The notes beneath the pieces were generated by a model that saw only the letters and a program-made list of their open reading frames with translations, was not told where the DNA came from and did not search any database. Position numbers and translations under genes: made by a program. Below are positions 15,372-23,376 of a DNA stretch of 23,392 nucleotides, one piece after another. The first letter of the stretch is position 1, and each line of letters opens with the position of its first letter. Source of the stretch: Opitutales bacterium (GTDB taxonomy: Bacteria > Verrucomicrobiota > Verrucomicrobiia > Opitutales > Oceanipulchritudinaceae); contig SKLD01000080.1 of assembly GCA_007123395.1 (NCBI GenBank), positions 1 to 23,392 of the forward strand, in the 5' to 3' direction.

Positions 15372-16925
15372 ATGCCGTTCTTAGGCGACACAAGCGACTT
15401 CTACTTTATGACCTACCCGGTGCTTGCCGGGGCGGTTGTCCTTGCAGTCGTTGCGGCCCTCTACTTCTGGCGGCGTACACGCGCGATCGAAGCGGAGGCG
15501 GATGAACGCGTGGCTCTTGCCCGCCGGGAGGCCGGGGTCGCCGCGGAAGCCGAGCGCTCCCGCGTCCAGCTGGACTATGAAAAGAAGCGCCTCGAGCTGG
15601 AGCGTGATTTCAACGACCGCCGCTCCCAGCTGGAGCAAAAAGAGGACGAGGCGCTTTCCGCCCTCCTCAACGCGGAGAAAGAGCGCGACGCCCTCGAGAA
15701 GAAGCGGGAAAGCTACGAGAAGGAGCTTGAGGCCCTCGAAGCCCGGGAATCGGAACTCCGCGGCCTCGCGCGGGACTACCGCCGACGTCTTGAAGCCGCT
15801 TCCACGATGCCGGTTGACGCCGTTCGCGAAGCCCTGCGCCGGGAAGTGCGCAACGAATGCGCCGAAGAGTTGCGGGAGCTGCGCTCCGAGATCCTCCGCG
15901 AGTCGGAAAAGGAGATCGAGGAAAATGCCAAACGCACGCTTCTCGCCTCCATGCAGCGCCTCGCCTCGCGCCCGCTGCACGACATCACGGCGACCATCGT
16001 CAGTCTACCGAGTGACGACATGAAGGGGCGCATCATTGGTCGGGAAGGGCGCAACATCAAGTCCTTCGAGTCGGTCACCGGTACTACGCTGCTCATTGAC
16101 GAGACGCCCGACAGCGTCCTCATTTCCTCCTTTGATCCTGTGCGCCGCGAAGTCGCGCGCATCGCTCTCGAGGCCCTCGTCAAAGACGGCCGCATTCACC
16201 CCGCCTCCATCGAAGAGGCGGTGCGCGCCGCTGAGGATGAAGTGAAGCAAAGCGTCATTCACATCGGTGAAGACGCGCTGCGCCGCCTCCGGTTGACGCG
16301 CGTGCCTCCGGAAGTCCTCGCGGCCGTTGGCAAACTGCGCTACCGCCTCTCCAACAACCAGAACTCCCTCGATCACTCCATCGAAGTCGCCAACCTTTCT
16401 GCCCTCATCGCCTCCGAGCTGGGACTTGACACCGAACTCGCGAAACGCGCCGGCCTTTTTCACGACATCGGCAAAGTGCTCAATGAGGAATATGCCGGCA
16501 GCCACGCCGTGGCGGGGGCCAACTTTCTCAAACGCTTCGGCTCGGAAGACCCCCGCGTCCTCAACGCTATCGCCGCCCACCATGAGGAAGTGCTGCCGGA
16601 GAGCCCCTACGCTCCGCTCCTCATTGTCGCCGACAGCCTTTCCGCGCTGCGTCCGGGGGCGCGTGCCGAAAGCATCGACAGCTACATCCAGCGCGTGCGC
16701 AACCTCGAGGGCATCGCCCGCTCCTTCGACGGCGTGAACGACGTCTACGCCATCCAGGCCGGACGCGAAATCCGCGTCATCGTCTCTCCCGCCGAAGTCA
16801 ACGACACCGAGGCCCGCCAGCTGGCGCGCGACATCCGCCGCCGCATCGAGGAGGAACTCCAATATCCCGGCACCATCCGCGTCACCGTCATCCGCGAATC
16901 CCGCGTGCAGGAGACCGCACGCTGA
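15372..16925 (+). CDS. rny: Ribonuclease Y
   Basis: RNase Y is a membrane-anchored endoribonuclease that starts mRNA decay. The 517-residue length matches the family. The protein has an N-terminal membrane helix (about 14-33, YPVLAGAVVLAVVAALYFW), a long charged coiled coil (about 34-190) and a KH RNA-binding domain with GRIIGREGRNIK at 219-230. An HD domain follows, with His335 (SLDHSIEVA) and the His364-Asp365 pair in GLFHDIGKV, plus GSHA and AAHHEE further on. The C-terminal domain ends RESRVQETAR after TIRVTVI. The ATG at 15372 has no clear Shine-Dalgarno. A second in-frame ATG at 15408 would cut into the membrane helix, so the longer form is kept. It stands alone between the glgC terminator and a 528-bp gap. 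Confidence 0.96.
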   Translation: MPFLGDTSDFYFMTYPVLAGAVVLAVVAALYFWRRTRAIEAEADERVALARREAGVAAEAERSRVQLDYEKKRLELERDFNDRRSQLEQKEDEALSALLNAEKERDALEKKRESYEKELEALEARESELRGLARDYRRRLEAASTMPVDAVREALRREVRNECAEELRELRSEILRESEKEIEENAKRTLLASMQRLASRPLHDITATIVSLPSDDMKGRIIGREGRNIKSFESVTGTTLLIDETPDSVLISSFDPVRREVARIALEALVKDGRIHPASIEEAVRAAEDEVKQSVIHIGEDALRRLRLTRVPPEVLAAVGKLRYRLSNNQNSLDHSIEVANLSALIASELGLDTELAKRAGLFHDIGKVLNEEYAGSHAVAGANFLKRFGSEDPRVLNAIAAHHEEVLPESPYAPLLIVADSLSALRPGARAESIDSYIQRVRNLEGIARSFDGVNDVYAIQAGREIRVIVSPAEVNDTEARQLARDIRRRIEEELQYPGTIRVTVIRESRVQETAR

Positions 16926-17453
16926 ACGCGGCTCTGTGTGGCCATGGAGACGGACCTCGCGCGAATTACCTGCCCGGCGTGCTTTCTGGTCCTCCGTTGA
17001 TTTTCGTGGATCCGGGCTTTCCTGTCTGCACGGTATGAAGGAGCCATCGTGGTTCTGGTATCGACGGGATTTCAGTTACGGGATGCGGACTGACAAAATA
17101 CAACCATTATTCCCATATGGACGGCGGTTGGAAGGCAGCGGATCCGCTCTCGGAGCATGCGCGCGACGTATCCGGATATCGTTCTCAAGAGGAGCGCATC
17201 TCCGCATGCGGAGCGGGGGGTGTATGTTGTGCCCGCAAGTATATTGGTGGGGTCGACGCTACTCTGTCTCGTCGGTGACGGGGGACGCTGCTGTCGGACG
17301 GGACAAGGCAAAGGCTTTGGAGCGCGGGGCCGGGAAGACCCGCCAGCCCAGTTGGTGCGACGCCGTGTGCGCGAACTCGCCTTTGCGCGCTTTCGTGTTG
17401 AACGGCAGGGGCGGGGATGTGCATGATCCATTGTTTCATTGGAAACCGCAGCC
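16926..17453. other. Gap between rny and gatC with no confident gene
   Basis: This 528-bp region is unexpectedly long between two plus-strand housekeeping genes. Open frames exist in several phases, the most protein-like being 17157-17426 (+, 89 residues, MRATYPDIVLKR start, hydrophobic centre VYVVPASILVGSTLLCLVGD, basic end). It has no Shine-Dalgarno and overlaps other open frames, so I do not call it a gene. No tRNA cloverleaf, intrinsic terminator or repeat was recognised. The gatCA promoter is presumably here. A locally AT-richer patch at about 17090-17120 (GACAAAATACAACC) is the likeliest place. Confidence 0.45.
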
Positions 17454-17750
17454 ATGAAGAACGACAACGCCATGGACATCGATTACGTCGCCCGGCTAGC
17501 GCGCGTCGCCCTCTCGGATGAGGAGAAGGCGACCTTCGCGAAGCAGCTTGGTGACGTGCTCGGGTATTTTGAGAAGCTCAAGGAGGTCGACGTCGACGGC
17601 GTCGAGCCGAGCGCGCACCCTTACGAAGTGAGCAACGTTTGGCGCGCCGACGAGCCGGGCCCTGCCTTCACGGTCAACGAGGCACTTGCCAACGCCCCTG
17701 CCCGACGTGACGGTCAAGTCGTCGTCCCCAAAGTCGTGGAAGACGCCTGA
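17454..17750 (+). CDS. gatC: Asp-tRNA(Asn)/Glu-tRNA(Gln) amidotransferase subunit C
   Basis: GatC is the small clamp subunit of the GatCAB amidotransferase, which converts mischarged Glu-tRNA(Gln) or Asp-tRNA(Asn) to the correct form. The 98-residue protein has the family pattern IDYVARLARVALSDEEKATF, then QLGDVLGYFEKLKEVDVDGVEP. The C-terminal part includes VWRADEPGP and APARRDGQVVVPKVVE. The ATG at 17454 is preferred over an in-frame TTG at 17439, because the family starts close to the first helix. A weak GGAAA lies upstream. gatA begins 3 bp after the stop, so the two are translated together. Confidence 0.95.
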   Translation: MKNDNAMDIDYVARLARVALSDEEKATFAKQLGDVLGYFEKLKEVDVDGVEPSAHPYEVSNVWRADEPGPAFTVNEALANAPARRDGQVVVPKVVEDA

Positions 17751-17753
17751 GCC

Positions 17754-19199
17754 ATGTCCGCGCCCGATCCTGTTCTTTCCGCGCATGAGTTGGCCGCTTC
17801 ATTGGTGTCCGGCTCGCGCACCGCTGTTCAGCTTGCCGAAGACTGCCTCGCCCGTGTGCGGGAGCGCGATCCCGCCGTGGGGGCCTTTCTGAGCGTCGAC
17901 GGTGCAAAAATCCTCGAAGCGGCGCGGGCCTCTGATGAACGCCGCGCGCGCGGCGCGCCCCTCGGACCGTTTGACGGCCTTCCCGTGGGCATGAAAGACG
18001 TCATCGCCGTCAAGGGTGAGCCGCTCACCTGCGCGAGCCGCATGTTGGAGACTTTTGTCGCGCCCTACGACGCCCATGTCACGGAGCGCCTGCGCGCGCG
18101 CGGGCTTATCCCGTTCGGCCGCCTTAACATGGACGAGTTTGCGATGGGCTCGTCGACGGAGAACTCCGCTCTCGGGACAACACGCAATCCTGTCGATGCC
18201 GACTTCACGCCCGGCGGATCGTCCGGCGGCAGCGCGGCGGCAGTGGCGGCGGGCATGGTGCCGTGGAGCCTCGGCTCCGACACGGGCGGTAGCATCCGCC
18301 AACCGGCGTCCTTCTGCGGTGTCGTCGGTCTCAAGCCGACCTACGGGCGCGTCTCCCGCTACGGGCTCGTGGCCTATGCTTCCTCGCTCGACCAAATCGG
18401 ACCGATGGCGCACTGCGTGGAGGACGCCGCCTGCCTCCTCGATGCCATTGCCGGACCGGATGTGCGAGACTCCACCTCATGGCGCGAGGCACCGCCGTCC
18501 TTCGCCGAAGCCGCCGCACGCGGTCCGGACCGGCCCCTCCGGGTGGGCTTGCCGAAGGAGTATTTCGGAGAGGGGCTTGACGCCGAAGTCGAAGCGTCCG
18601 TCCGTGCGGCGGTCGAAACGCTCGCCGCGCAGGGCTGTGAAATCAGCGAAATCTCGCTCCCGCACACGGAGTATGCCGTTCCGGTGTATTATATTGTCGC
18701 TACGGCGGAAGCGTCCTCCAATCTCGCCCGCTACGACGGCGTGCGCTACGGTCACCGCGCCGAAGGTGCCGCCGATGGTATAGATCTCTATTTCCGTAGC
18801 CGGGGCGAAGGGTTCGGGTCGGAGGTGAAGCGCCGGATTATTTTGGGTACGTATGTCCTCAGCTCCGGATACTACGATGCCTACTACCTCCGCGCGCAAA
18901 AGGTGCGCACACGCATTCGCGAGGACTTCATTAAAGCGTTTGAGACCGTCGATATCCTCGTTACGCCCACCGCCCCGACGCCGGCCTTCCGCCGGGGGGA
19001 AAAGACCGACGACCCGCTCTCCATGTATTTGGCGGATATCTACACCATCTCGGCAAACCTCGCCGGCCTGCCCTGTTTGTCCGTGCCCTGCGGAAAGACG
19101 CAGTCCGGCATGCCCGTGGGGGTGCAGTTCATTGCCCCACACTTTGCCGAAACCACCTTGCTGCAAGCCGCGCGTCTCTACGAAAGCGCGCGGGGATAG
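17754..19199 (+). CDS. gatA: Asp-tRNA(Asn)/Glu-tRNA(Gln) amidotransferase subunit A
   Basis: GatA is the glutaminase subunit, releasing ammonia that is channelled to GatB. The 481-residue protein is of the amidase-signature family, with the Ser-cisSer-Lys triad readable as Lys81 (GLPVGMKDVIAVKG), Ser156 (TPGGSSGGSAAAVAAG) and Ser180 (SDTGGSIRQPASFCG). The conserved KPTYGRVSRYGLVAYASSLDQIGP follows. Length and ending (LPCLSVPCG, GVQFIAPHFAETTLLQAA) are normal, so the gene looks intact. It lies 3 bp after gatC. The partner gatB is not in the window, and the next gene is convergent astD, so gatB must be elsewhere. Confidence 0.97.
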   Translation: MSAPDPVLSAHELAASLVSGSRTAVQLAEDCLARVRERDPAVGAFLSVDGAKILEAARASDERRARGAPLGPFDGLPVGMKDVIAVKGEPLTCASRMLETFVAPYDAHVTERLRARGLIPFGRLNMDEFAMGSSTENSALGTTRNPVDADFTPGGSSGGSAAAVAAGMVPWSLGSDTGGSIRQPASFCGVVGLKPTYGRVSRYGLVAYASSLDQIGPMAHCVEDAACLLDAIAGPDVRDSTSWREAPPSFAEAAARGPDRPLRVGLPKEYFGEGLDAEVEASVRAAVETLAAQGCEISEISLPHTEYAVPVYYIVATAEASSNLARYDGVRYGHRAEGAADGIDLYFRSRGEGFGSEVKRRIILGTYVLSSGYYDAYYLRAQKVRTRIREDFIKAFETVDILVTPTAPTPAFRRGEKTDDPLSMYLADIYTISANLAGLPCLSVPCGKTQSGMPVGVQFIAPHFAETTLLQAARLYESARG

Positions 19200-19200
19200 G

Positions 19201-19216
19201 CGCCGGCGAACCGGTG
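19201..19216. terminator. Hairpin between convergent gatA and astD, possible bidirectional terminator
   Basis: CGCCGG (19201-19206) can pair with CCGGTG (19211-19216), including one G-U pair, around a CGAA loop. On the minus strand the loop is TTCG. It fills the 38-bp space between two convergent stops, where a shared terminator is expected. There is no T-run on either side, so it may act with Rho or only as a 3'-end stabiliser. Confidence 0.4.
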
Positions 19217-19237
19217 TATCTCCGCTTCCGTTCGCCC

Positions 19238-20680
19238 TTATGTCCGCACCGCAAGACCGGGAGGCAGCGTCTCCGGCAAGCGCGGTTGGTTGTCCTCCAT
19301 AGAGGCGACGGGGTAGGCGCAGTAGTCGGCTGCAAAGAAGGCGGAGGGTCGGTGGTTGCCGCTGTGGCCGACGCCTCCGAAGGGAGCCGAACCACTCGCG
19401 CCCGTAAGCGGTCGGTTCCAATTCACGATCCCGGCGCGAACGCTGTCACGGAAAACCGCCGCCATTGCCGCATTCCCGCCGATGAGTCCGGCGGCGAGTC
19501 CAAAGCGGGTGTCATTTGCCTCGGTCAAAGCGGCTTCGAAATCCTTCACGCGGATGACTTGGAGCAGCGGGCCGAAAATTTCTTCGTCCGGTCGGTCCGT
19601 GGCGTTGGTCATGTCGATCATGCCGGGGCGGAGGAGCGGGGTGCCTTCCTGCAACCGCTCTACGTGCAGCAGTGAGATGCCTCCGGCTTTAAGGAGACTT
19701 TCTTGCGCCGAAAGGATGCGCCCGGCGGCGTCGTTGGAAATGACCGGCCCCATGAAGGGCTCGGGGCGGACGCCGTGGTGGCCGACGGTCAGGGCGGCCG
19801 CCGTGCGCACAGTTTCGCCGAGGACACGGCGTGTGGACGCGCTCTCAATGAGAATGAGACGGCGTGCACAGGTACACCTTTGCCCGGCGGAGAGAAAGGC
19901 ACTCTGCACAATTAGCACGGCGGCTGCGACCGGGTCTACGCACTCCGCGACAACGAGGGGATTGTTGCCGCCCATCTCGAGGGCGAGGATTTTGCCGGGA
20001 TGAGAGGCCTGCGATTGAAGCAGTTTGCGACCCACCGTTTCACTGCCGGTGAAGAAAATACCGTCGATTCCCGGATGGGCGGCCAGCGTCGCGCCAAGAG
20101 AGCCGTCGCCGTAGAGAATGTGGAGCAAGTCGCGCGGTAGCCCTGCTTCGCACCACAGTTCCTCCATGAGGGCGGCGGTGCCAGGGGTGTTTTCGCTGGG
20201 TTTGAAGAGGACGGCGTTGCCCGCGAGGAGGGCGGGGACGATGTGCCCGTTGGGCAGATGGGCGGGGAAGTTGAATGGGCCGAGCACTGCCACGACTCCG
20301 TGCGGGCGGAATCGCGTGACGGCGCCGCCCCCGGCGAACTCGCGGCAACGGATGTCGTGCGCCCGGATGGACAGATCGACTTTGGCGGCGACGGTGGCGG
20401 CTTCGGTGCGGGCTTCCCAGAAGGGTTTTCCGTTCTCGGCACTGATTATGGCGGCGAGTTCATCCGAGCGTTTGCCGACGATCCGGGCGAAGGCGCGCGC
20501 CTGTGCGGCGCGGTCGGCAAAAGGGCGTTTGCGCCAGTCCGCCTGAGCGCCGCGCGCCCGCCGGATGATTGCGTCGAGCGACGTGGGATCGGTGCGCCGC
20601 CCGCACCAGACGGCTTCGCTGGTTACGGGGTCACGCGAATCAATGAACGAAGGATCAACTGGCGGATCGGAAGAGCGCAT
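19238..20680 (-). CDS. astD: N-succinylglutamate 5-semialdehyde dehydrogenase
   Basis: AstD oxidises N-succinylglutamate semialdehyde to N-succinylglutamate with NAD+, the fourth step of the arginine succinyltransferase pathway. The 480-residue protein is close to E. coli AstD (492). It shows the aldehyde dehydrogenase core: GPFNFPAHLPNGHIVPALLAGN (Asn137), FTGSETVGRKLL, catalytic Glu235 in LALEMGGNNP and catalytic Cys269 in SAGQRC. The AstD-specific end FGGVGHSGNHRPSAFFAADYC separates it from other ALDHs. The ATG at 20680 lies inside the end of astA (26-bp overlap) and lacks a good Shine-Dalgarno, so translation probably couples to astA. A longer in-frame form to 21016 would overlap astA heavily and is rejected. 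Confidence 0.95.
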   Translation of the reverse strand: MRSSDPPVDPSFIDSRDPVTSEAVWCGRRTDPTSLDAIIRRARGAQADWRKRPFADRAAQARAFARIVGKRSDELAAIISAENGKPFWEARTEAATVAAKVDLSIRAHDIRCREFAGGGAVTRFRPHGVVAVLGPFNFPAHLPNGHIVPALLAGNAVLFKPSENTPGTAALMEELWCEAGLPRDLLHILYGDGSLGATLAAHPGIDGIFFTGSETVGRKLLQSQASHPGKILALEMGGNNPLVVAECVDPVAAAVLIVQSAFLSAGQRCTCARRLILIESASTRRVLGETVRTAAALTVGHHGVRPEPFMGPVISNDAAGRILSAQESLLKAGGISLLHVERLQEGTPLLRPGMIDMTNATDRPDEEIFGPLLQVIRVKDFEAALTEANDTRFGLAAGLIGGNAAMAAVFRDSVRAGIVNWNRPLTGASGSAPFGGVGHSGNHRPSAFFAADYCAYPVASMEDNQPRLPETLPPGLAVRT

Positions 20681-21719
20681 AATTGACTGTATCGCCGTCG
20701 GCGACTTGGAGCAAATCGGCTTCGCCCGGAGTAAGTGGGACCTCGCCGTGGTCATCGCTCGGGAGGCGTGCAGCGATGGCTCGGAAGTCGAGAGCGGTGT
20801 TGGCGACGATGCCGTTGCGGGGAAGACCGGGGTGCGGCGGCGACCCGGTGACAACAATGCCCTCACGTGCGGCACGGACCGTCCGTAGCGTGCGAATCTC
20901 AGCCTTGAGGAGAGGACCGGCGTCGAAGATGTCGACCTCGTTTGTCGTGTCGAAGCCTTCGCTCTCAAGGAGACGGCGGGCCGCGAGGGAATCGGGGTGG
21001 ACGAGTCCGATGACATTGCGCGCGGCTTCGGGCAGGAGGCAGACGTAGATCGGATGCTTGGGCATCAGCGCCTCGATGAACGCCTTTTCGCCCAGTCCGC
21101 TGAGGATATCGGCGGTGTAGTAGTCTTTTCGGAAAAAGGGCGCGCCAACCGCCTCCCAGAACGGCGATCTGCCGTCCGGGCCGATGTAGCCGCGCAGTTC
21201 GGCAATGACGCTCGTTTCGAATCGCTCCGGTCGCTGCCGCATGAAAAGAAACCGGGCAAGCGAAAGCGTCTTGCCCCACCCGGCGCGGCGGTGTTCCGGA
21301 TGCAGGAAGAGGCTGGAAATCTCGGAGGGGCCTTTGTGACTCTTCTTCAGATGGAGTACGGGTGTCCGCGAGTCGATGCCAAGCGGTGCGTAGACCTGCG
21401 CTTCGGTGCGGGTCTCATACGTGTAGAAGGGGTCAAATCCGCCGACACGGGCAATTATACCGGATGTCCCTACGACGCGGCCCGTGGCGGTTTCCTCGAG
21501 GACAAATAGATATCGCTCCGGGCCGGGCGTGGTGACCTTTGGATAAAACGAGCGGATTGATTCATGGATCTTGTTTTCAAGAAAATCAGGATTGTCCGGC
21601 AGGGAGGTAAGACCGTCGGCGATGCGTTCGACAAGGTCGGTTAGGCCCGCAAGGTCGGACTCCCGCGCAGGACGAAAGACAAATGGACATGCCGCTTCCT
21701 CGGTGTCGTTCGGTCTCAT
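20655..21719 (-). CDS. astA: Arginine N-succinyltransferase
   Basis: AstA transfers succinyl from succinyl-CoA to arginine (in some bacteria also ornithine), committing it to the AST catabolic pathway. The 354-residue, GNAT-like protein matches the family along its length: FRPARESDLAGLTDLVERIADGLTSLP at the N-terminus, ISSLFLHPEHRRAGWGKTLSLARFLFM, AELRGYIGPDGRSPFWEAVG, EKAFIEALMPKHPIYVCLLPE and EVDIFDAGPLLKAEI. The ATG overlaps the stop of the M20 gene by 4 bp (ATGA) and astD starts before this gene ends, so the three are one translational unit. The substrate (arginine or ornithine) cannot be told from sequence. Confidence 0.96.
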   Translation of the reverse strand: MRPNDTEEAACPFVFRPARESDLAGLTDLVERIADGLTSLPDNPDFLENKIHESIRSFYPKVTTPGPERYLFVLEETATGRVVGTSGIIARVGGFDPFYTYETRTEAQVYAPLGIDSRTPVLHLKKSHKGPSEISSLFLHPEHRRAGWGKTLSLARFLFMRQRPERFETSVIAELRGYIGPDGRSPFWEAVGAPFFRKDYYTADILSGLGEKAFIEALMPKHPIYVCLLPEAARNVIGLVHPDSLAARRLLESEGFDTTNEVDIFDAGPLLKAEIRTLRTVRAAREGIVVTGSPPHPGLPRNGIVANTALDFRAIAARLPSDDHGEVPLTPGEADLLQVADGDTVNYALFRSAS

Positions 21720-22936
21720 GAGTGGAAGACATGGAACTGTTCGGGAGAAAACTCTGTTTCCGGGGCGGCAAGGCGGTGGAGGAACGCTCCGGCAAGCGTG
21801 ATGCGCTCGCGCAGGCTCGGGATGAGCACGAATTCCTCTTCGCTGTGGATGCGTCCGCCGCGCACGCCCACGCCGTCGAGGTGGGGCAGACCCTCGGCGG
21901 CAAATATGTTGCCGTCTGAAGCGCCGCCGGTGTCGCGCTGATCGCAGGGGATACTATGCTCGCGGGCAATCCCCGCATACCATTCATACAGCCGTTCTGT
22001 GGCCGGGGTTTCATGCTTCGGGGGTCGTGCCATCTTTCCGTGCCACTCAATGCGGATGCCGTCTTCTTCGTTCGCACTTTTGAGGAGCGCTCGGATCCGC
22101 TCGTCGAGTAAGCCGAGTTGCTCCTCGCACGAAACGCGGATGTTGACGTAAGCCTCGGCGAAGTCGGGCACGACGTTCGGTGCCCGCCCGCCGCGTGCGC
22201 GACCAACGTTAACGATGGCTCCCGGCACAGTGTCATTAAGGCCGTGCAGGCGCACGAGGAAGGCGGAGAGGGCGATGATGGCATTACGTCCTTCCGCGAA
22301 ATCCCGGCCGGTATGGGCCGAGCGGCCGCGCGCAACAGTCCGGAACACACCCGTGCCCTTCCGTCGGCGCACAAGCGAACCGTCCGGCAGTGCGCTCTCG
22401 AAGACAAGCCCGGCGGTCTTGCGCATGGCGGCCTCGCGGAGAAGCCCCAGGCTTCCAAGCGAGCCCGTCTCTTCGTCGGCGTTGATCAACACCTCCCATC
22501 CGAGGTTTTCTGCGTGTGGCGAGTTCTCAAGAAGGTCGATGGCGTGACGCATAACGAGCAGACCGCCTTTCATATCCGCCACTCCGGGACCGCGGAGAAC
22601 GCCGCTTTCCGGGAACGAGCAGCGCTTGAACGGATGGTCCGGCCCGTATACGGTGTCCATGTGCCCGCTGAGAAGCACCTGTATGGGAGCCTCCGGACGA
22701 CAGCGGTGCCGGTATGCCGCGCCGATTGGGATAGGGTCGCCGCCGAGATCCTCCGCCGGAGGTAATGCGACGAGTTCGCCGTGGCCGGGAAGGTCGGCGA
22801 AGGCCGCCCGTATCTTCTCCGCCATCCGGTCGAGCCCCTCCATGTCTTCCGAACCGGAAGACGTCTCCGCCCAGTCAACAAGCGTTTCAACAAGCGATTT
22901 TTCGTCCGGAATCCCGTCAAAACTTAGACCATCCAT
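21716..22936 (-). CDS. M20-family zinc metallohydrolase (CPG2/ArgE/DapE type), candidate succinylglutamate desuccinylase
   Basis: The 406-residue protein has the M20 metal-site motifs in order: LLSGHMDTVYG (His92, Asp94), GPGVADMKGG (bridging Asp121), INADEETGS (catalytic Glu155, metal Glu156), FESALPDGSLVRRRKG, and GGASDGN leading to RIHSEEEF near the end. M20 enzymes cleave amide bonds next to acidic or N-acylated residues. It is first in an operon with astA and astD, where the pathway needs removal of succinate from N-succinylglutamate. The normal enzyme, AstE, is of the unrelated M14 type, so non-orthologous replacement is inferred. The start is uncertain: the ATG at 22936 has GGTGGA 4 nt upstream, an in-frame ATG lies at 22948 and a TTG at 23023. 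No signal peptide is seen in any version, so it should be cytoplasmic. Confidence 0.85.
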   Translation of the reverse strand: MDGLSFDGIPDEKSLVETLVDWAETSSGSEDMEGLDRMAEKIRAAFADLPGHGELVALPPAEDLGGDPIPIGAAYRHRCRPEAPIQVLLSGHMDTVYGPDHPFKRCSFPESGVLRGPGVADMKGGLLVMRHAIDLLENSPHAENLGWEVLINADEETGSLGSLGLLREAAMRKTAGLVFESALPDGSLVRRRKGTGVFRTVARGRSAHTGRDFAEGRNAIIALSAFLVRLHGLNDTVPGAIVNVGRARGGRAPNVVPDFAEAYVNIRVSCEEQLGLLDERIRALLKSANEEDGIRIEWHGKMARPPKHETPATERLYEWYAGIAREHSIPCDQRDTGGASDGNIFAAEGLPHLDGVGVRGGRIHSEEEFVLIPSLRERITLAGAFLHRLAAPETEFSPEQFHVFHS

Positions 22937-22948
22937 GGATTCCACCAT

Positions 22949-23306
22949 GCGCTTGCCCGACAGAAACGCGAGCCTTTCACGCTCCGGCCCTCGCCACGAA
23001 GACCGCGTTTGTGACGCCGTCAAAATGGTAATAAGCCTGCCCCGCGAAAAGATTGTTTATCCTCATCTTTCCTAATTTGATCATTCGAAGGCGGCTTTCA
23101 TTATTCTACTAACCTTGAAACCCGCAGGCTCCTTGTCGTCCTACGGACCGCATCGGCCCGACGCATTGAGTTGGGCCCTGCTGCATTACCATGGAGAATG
23201 GTATCTCGCTGGTAAATTTATTTTCCGAAAAATTCACTCATAACTCTCTTTTCAAAAAATCTAATATCTCTCCTGAATCCGTGAAATAAAACGAAAGAAA
23301 AAGATA
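22949..23306. other. Intergenic region upstream of the ast-like operon and of the right-edge gene
   Basis: About 360 bp between divergent units, turning AT-rich after 23200. It holds a perfect 6-bp hairpin, TACCAT (23187-23192) / ATGGTA (23198-23203) with loop GGAGA. A TAATAT at 23262-23267 resembles a -10 box for the plus-strand gene, but no matching -35 lies at 16-18 bp. Polypurine runs (23288-23306) precede the structured leader. No gene or known riboswitch was recognised in it. Confidence 0.5.
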
Positions 23307-23372
23307 GAACCTGTTGGGGTTCAGCGGCTAAAGTAGCCTTGAAAGAATAAAACCGAAACACCCAACAGGTGA
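23307..23372 (+). promoter_or_regulatory. Structured 5' leader overlapping the Shine-Dalgarno of the right-edge gene
   Basis: Three pairings are visible. Hairpin 1 is GAACC (23307-23311) / GGTTC (23318-23322) with loop TGTTGG. Hairpin 2 is GGCTA (23326-23330) / TAGCC (23334-23338) with loop AAG. A long-range perfect 10-bp inverted repeat joins ACCTGTTGGG (23309-23318) to CCCAACAGGT (23361-23370). The last four bases of the long-range arm are the first four of the Shine-Dalgarno AGGTGA (23367-23372). Hairpin 1 and the full long stem exclude each other, but the loop of hairpin 1 can still pair with CCAACA (23362-23367) as a pseudoknot. This layout suits a translational switch. It matches no riboswitch class I can recall. 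A protein-binding DNA operator is the main alternative. Confidence 0.5.
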
Positions 23373-23376
23373 GAGA

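Noticed and set aside
17157..17426. Small plus-strand protein of 89 residues between rny and gatC
   Set aside because: It has no Shine-Dalgarno and no recognised family, and competing open frames cover the same stretch. It is kept only as an observation about the gap.
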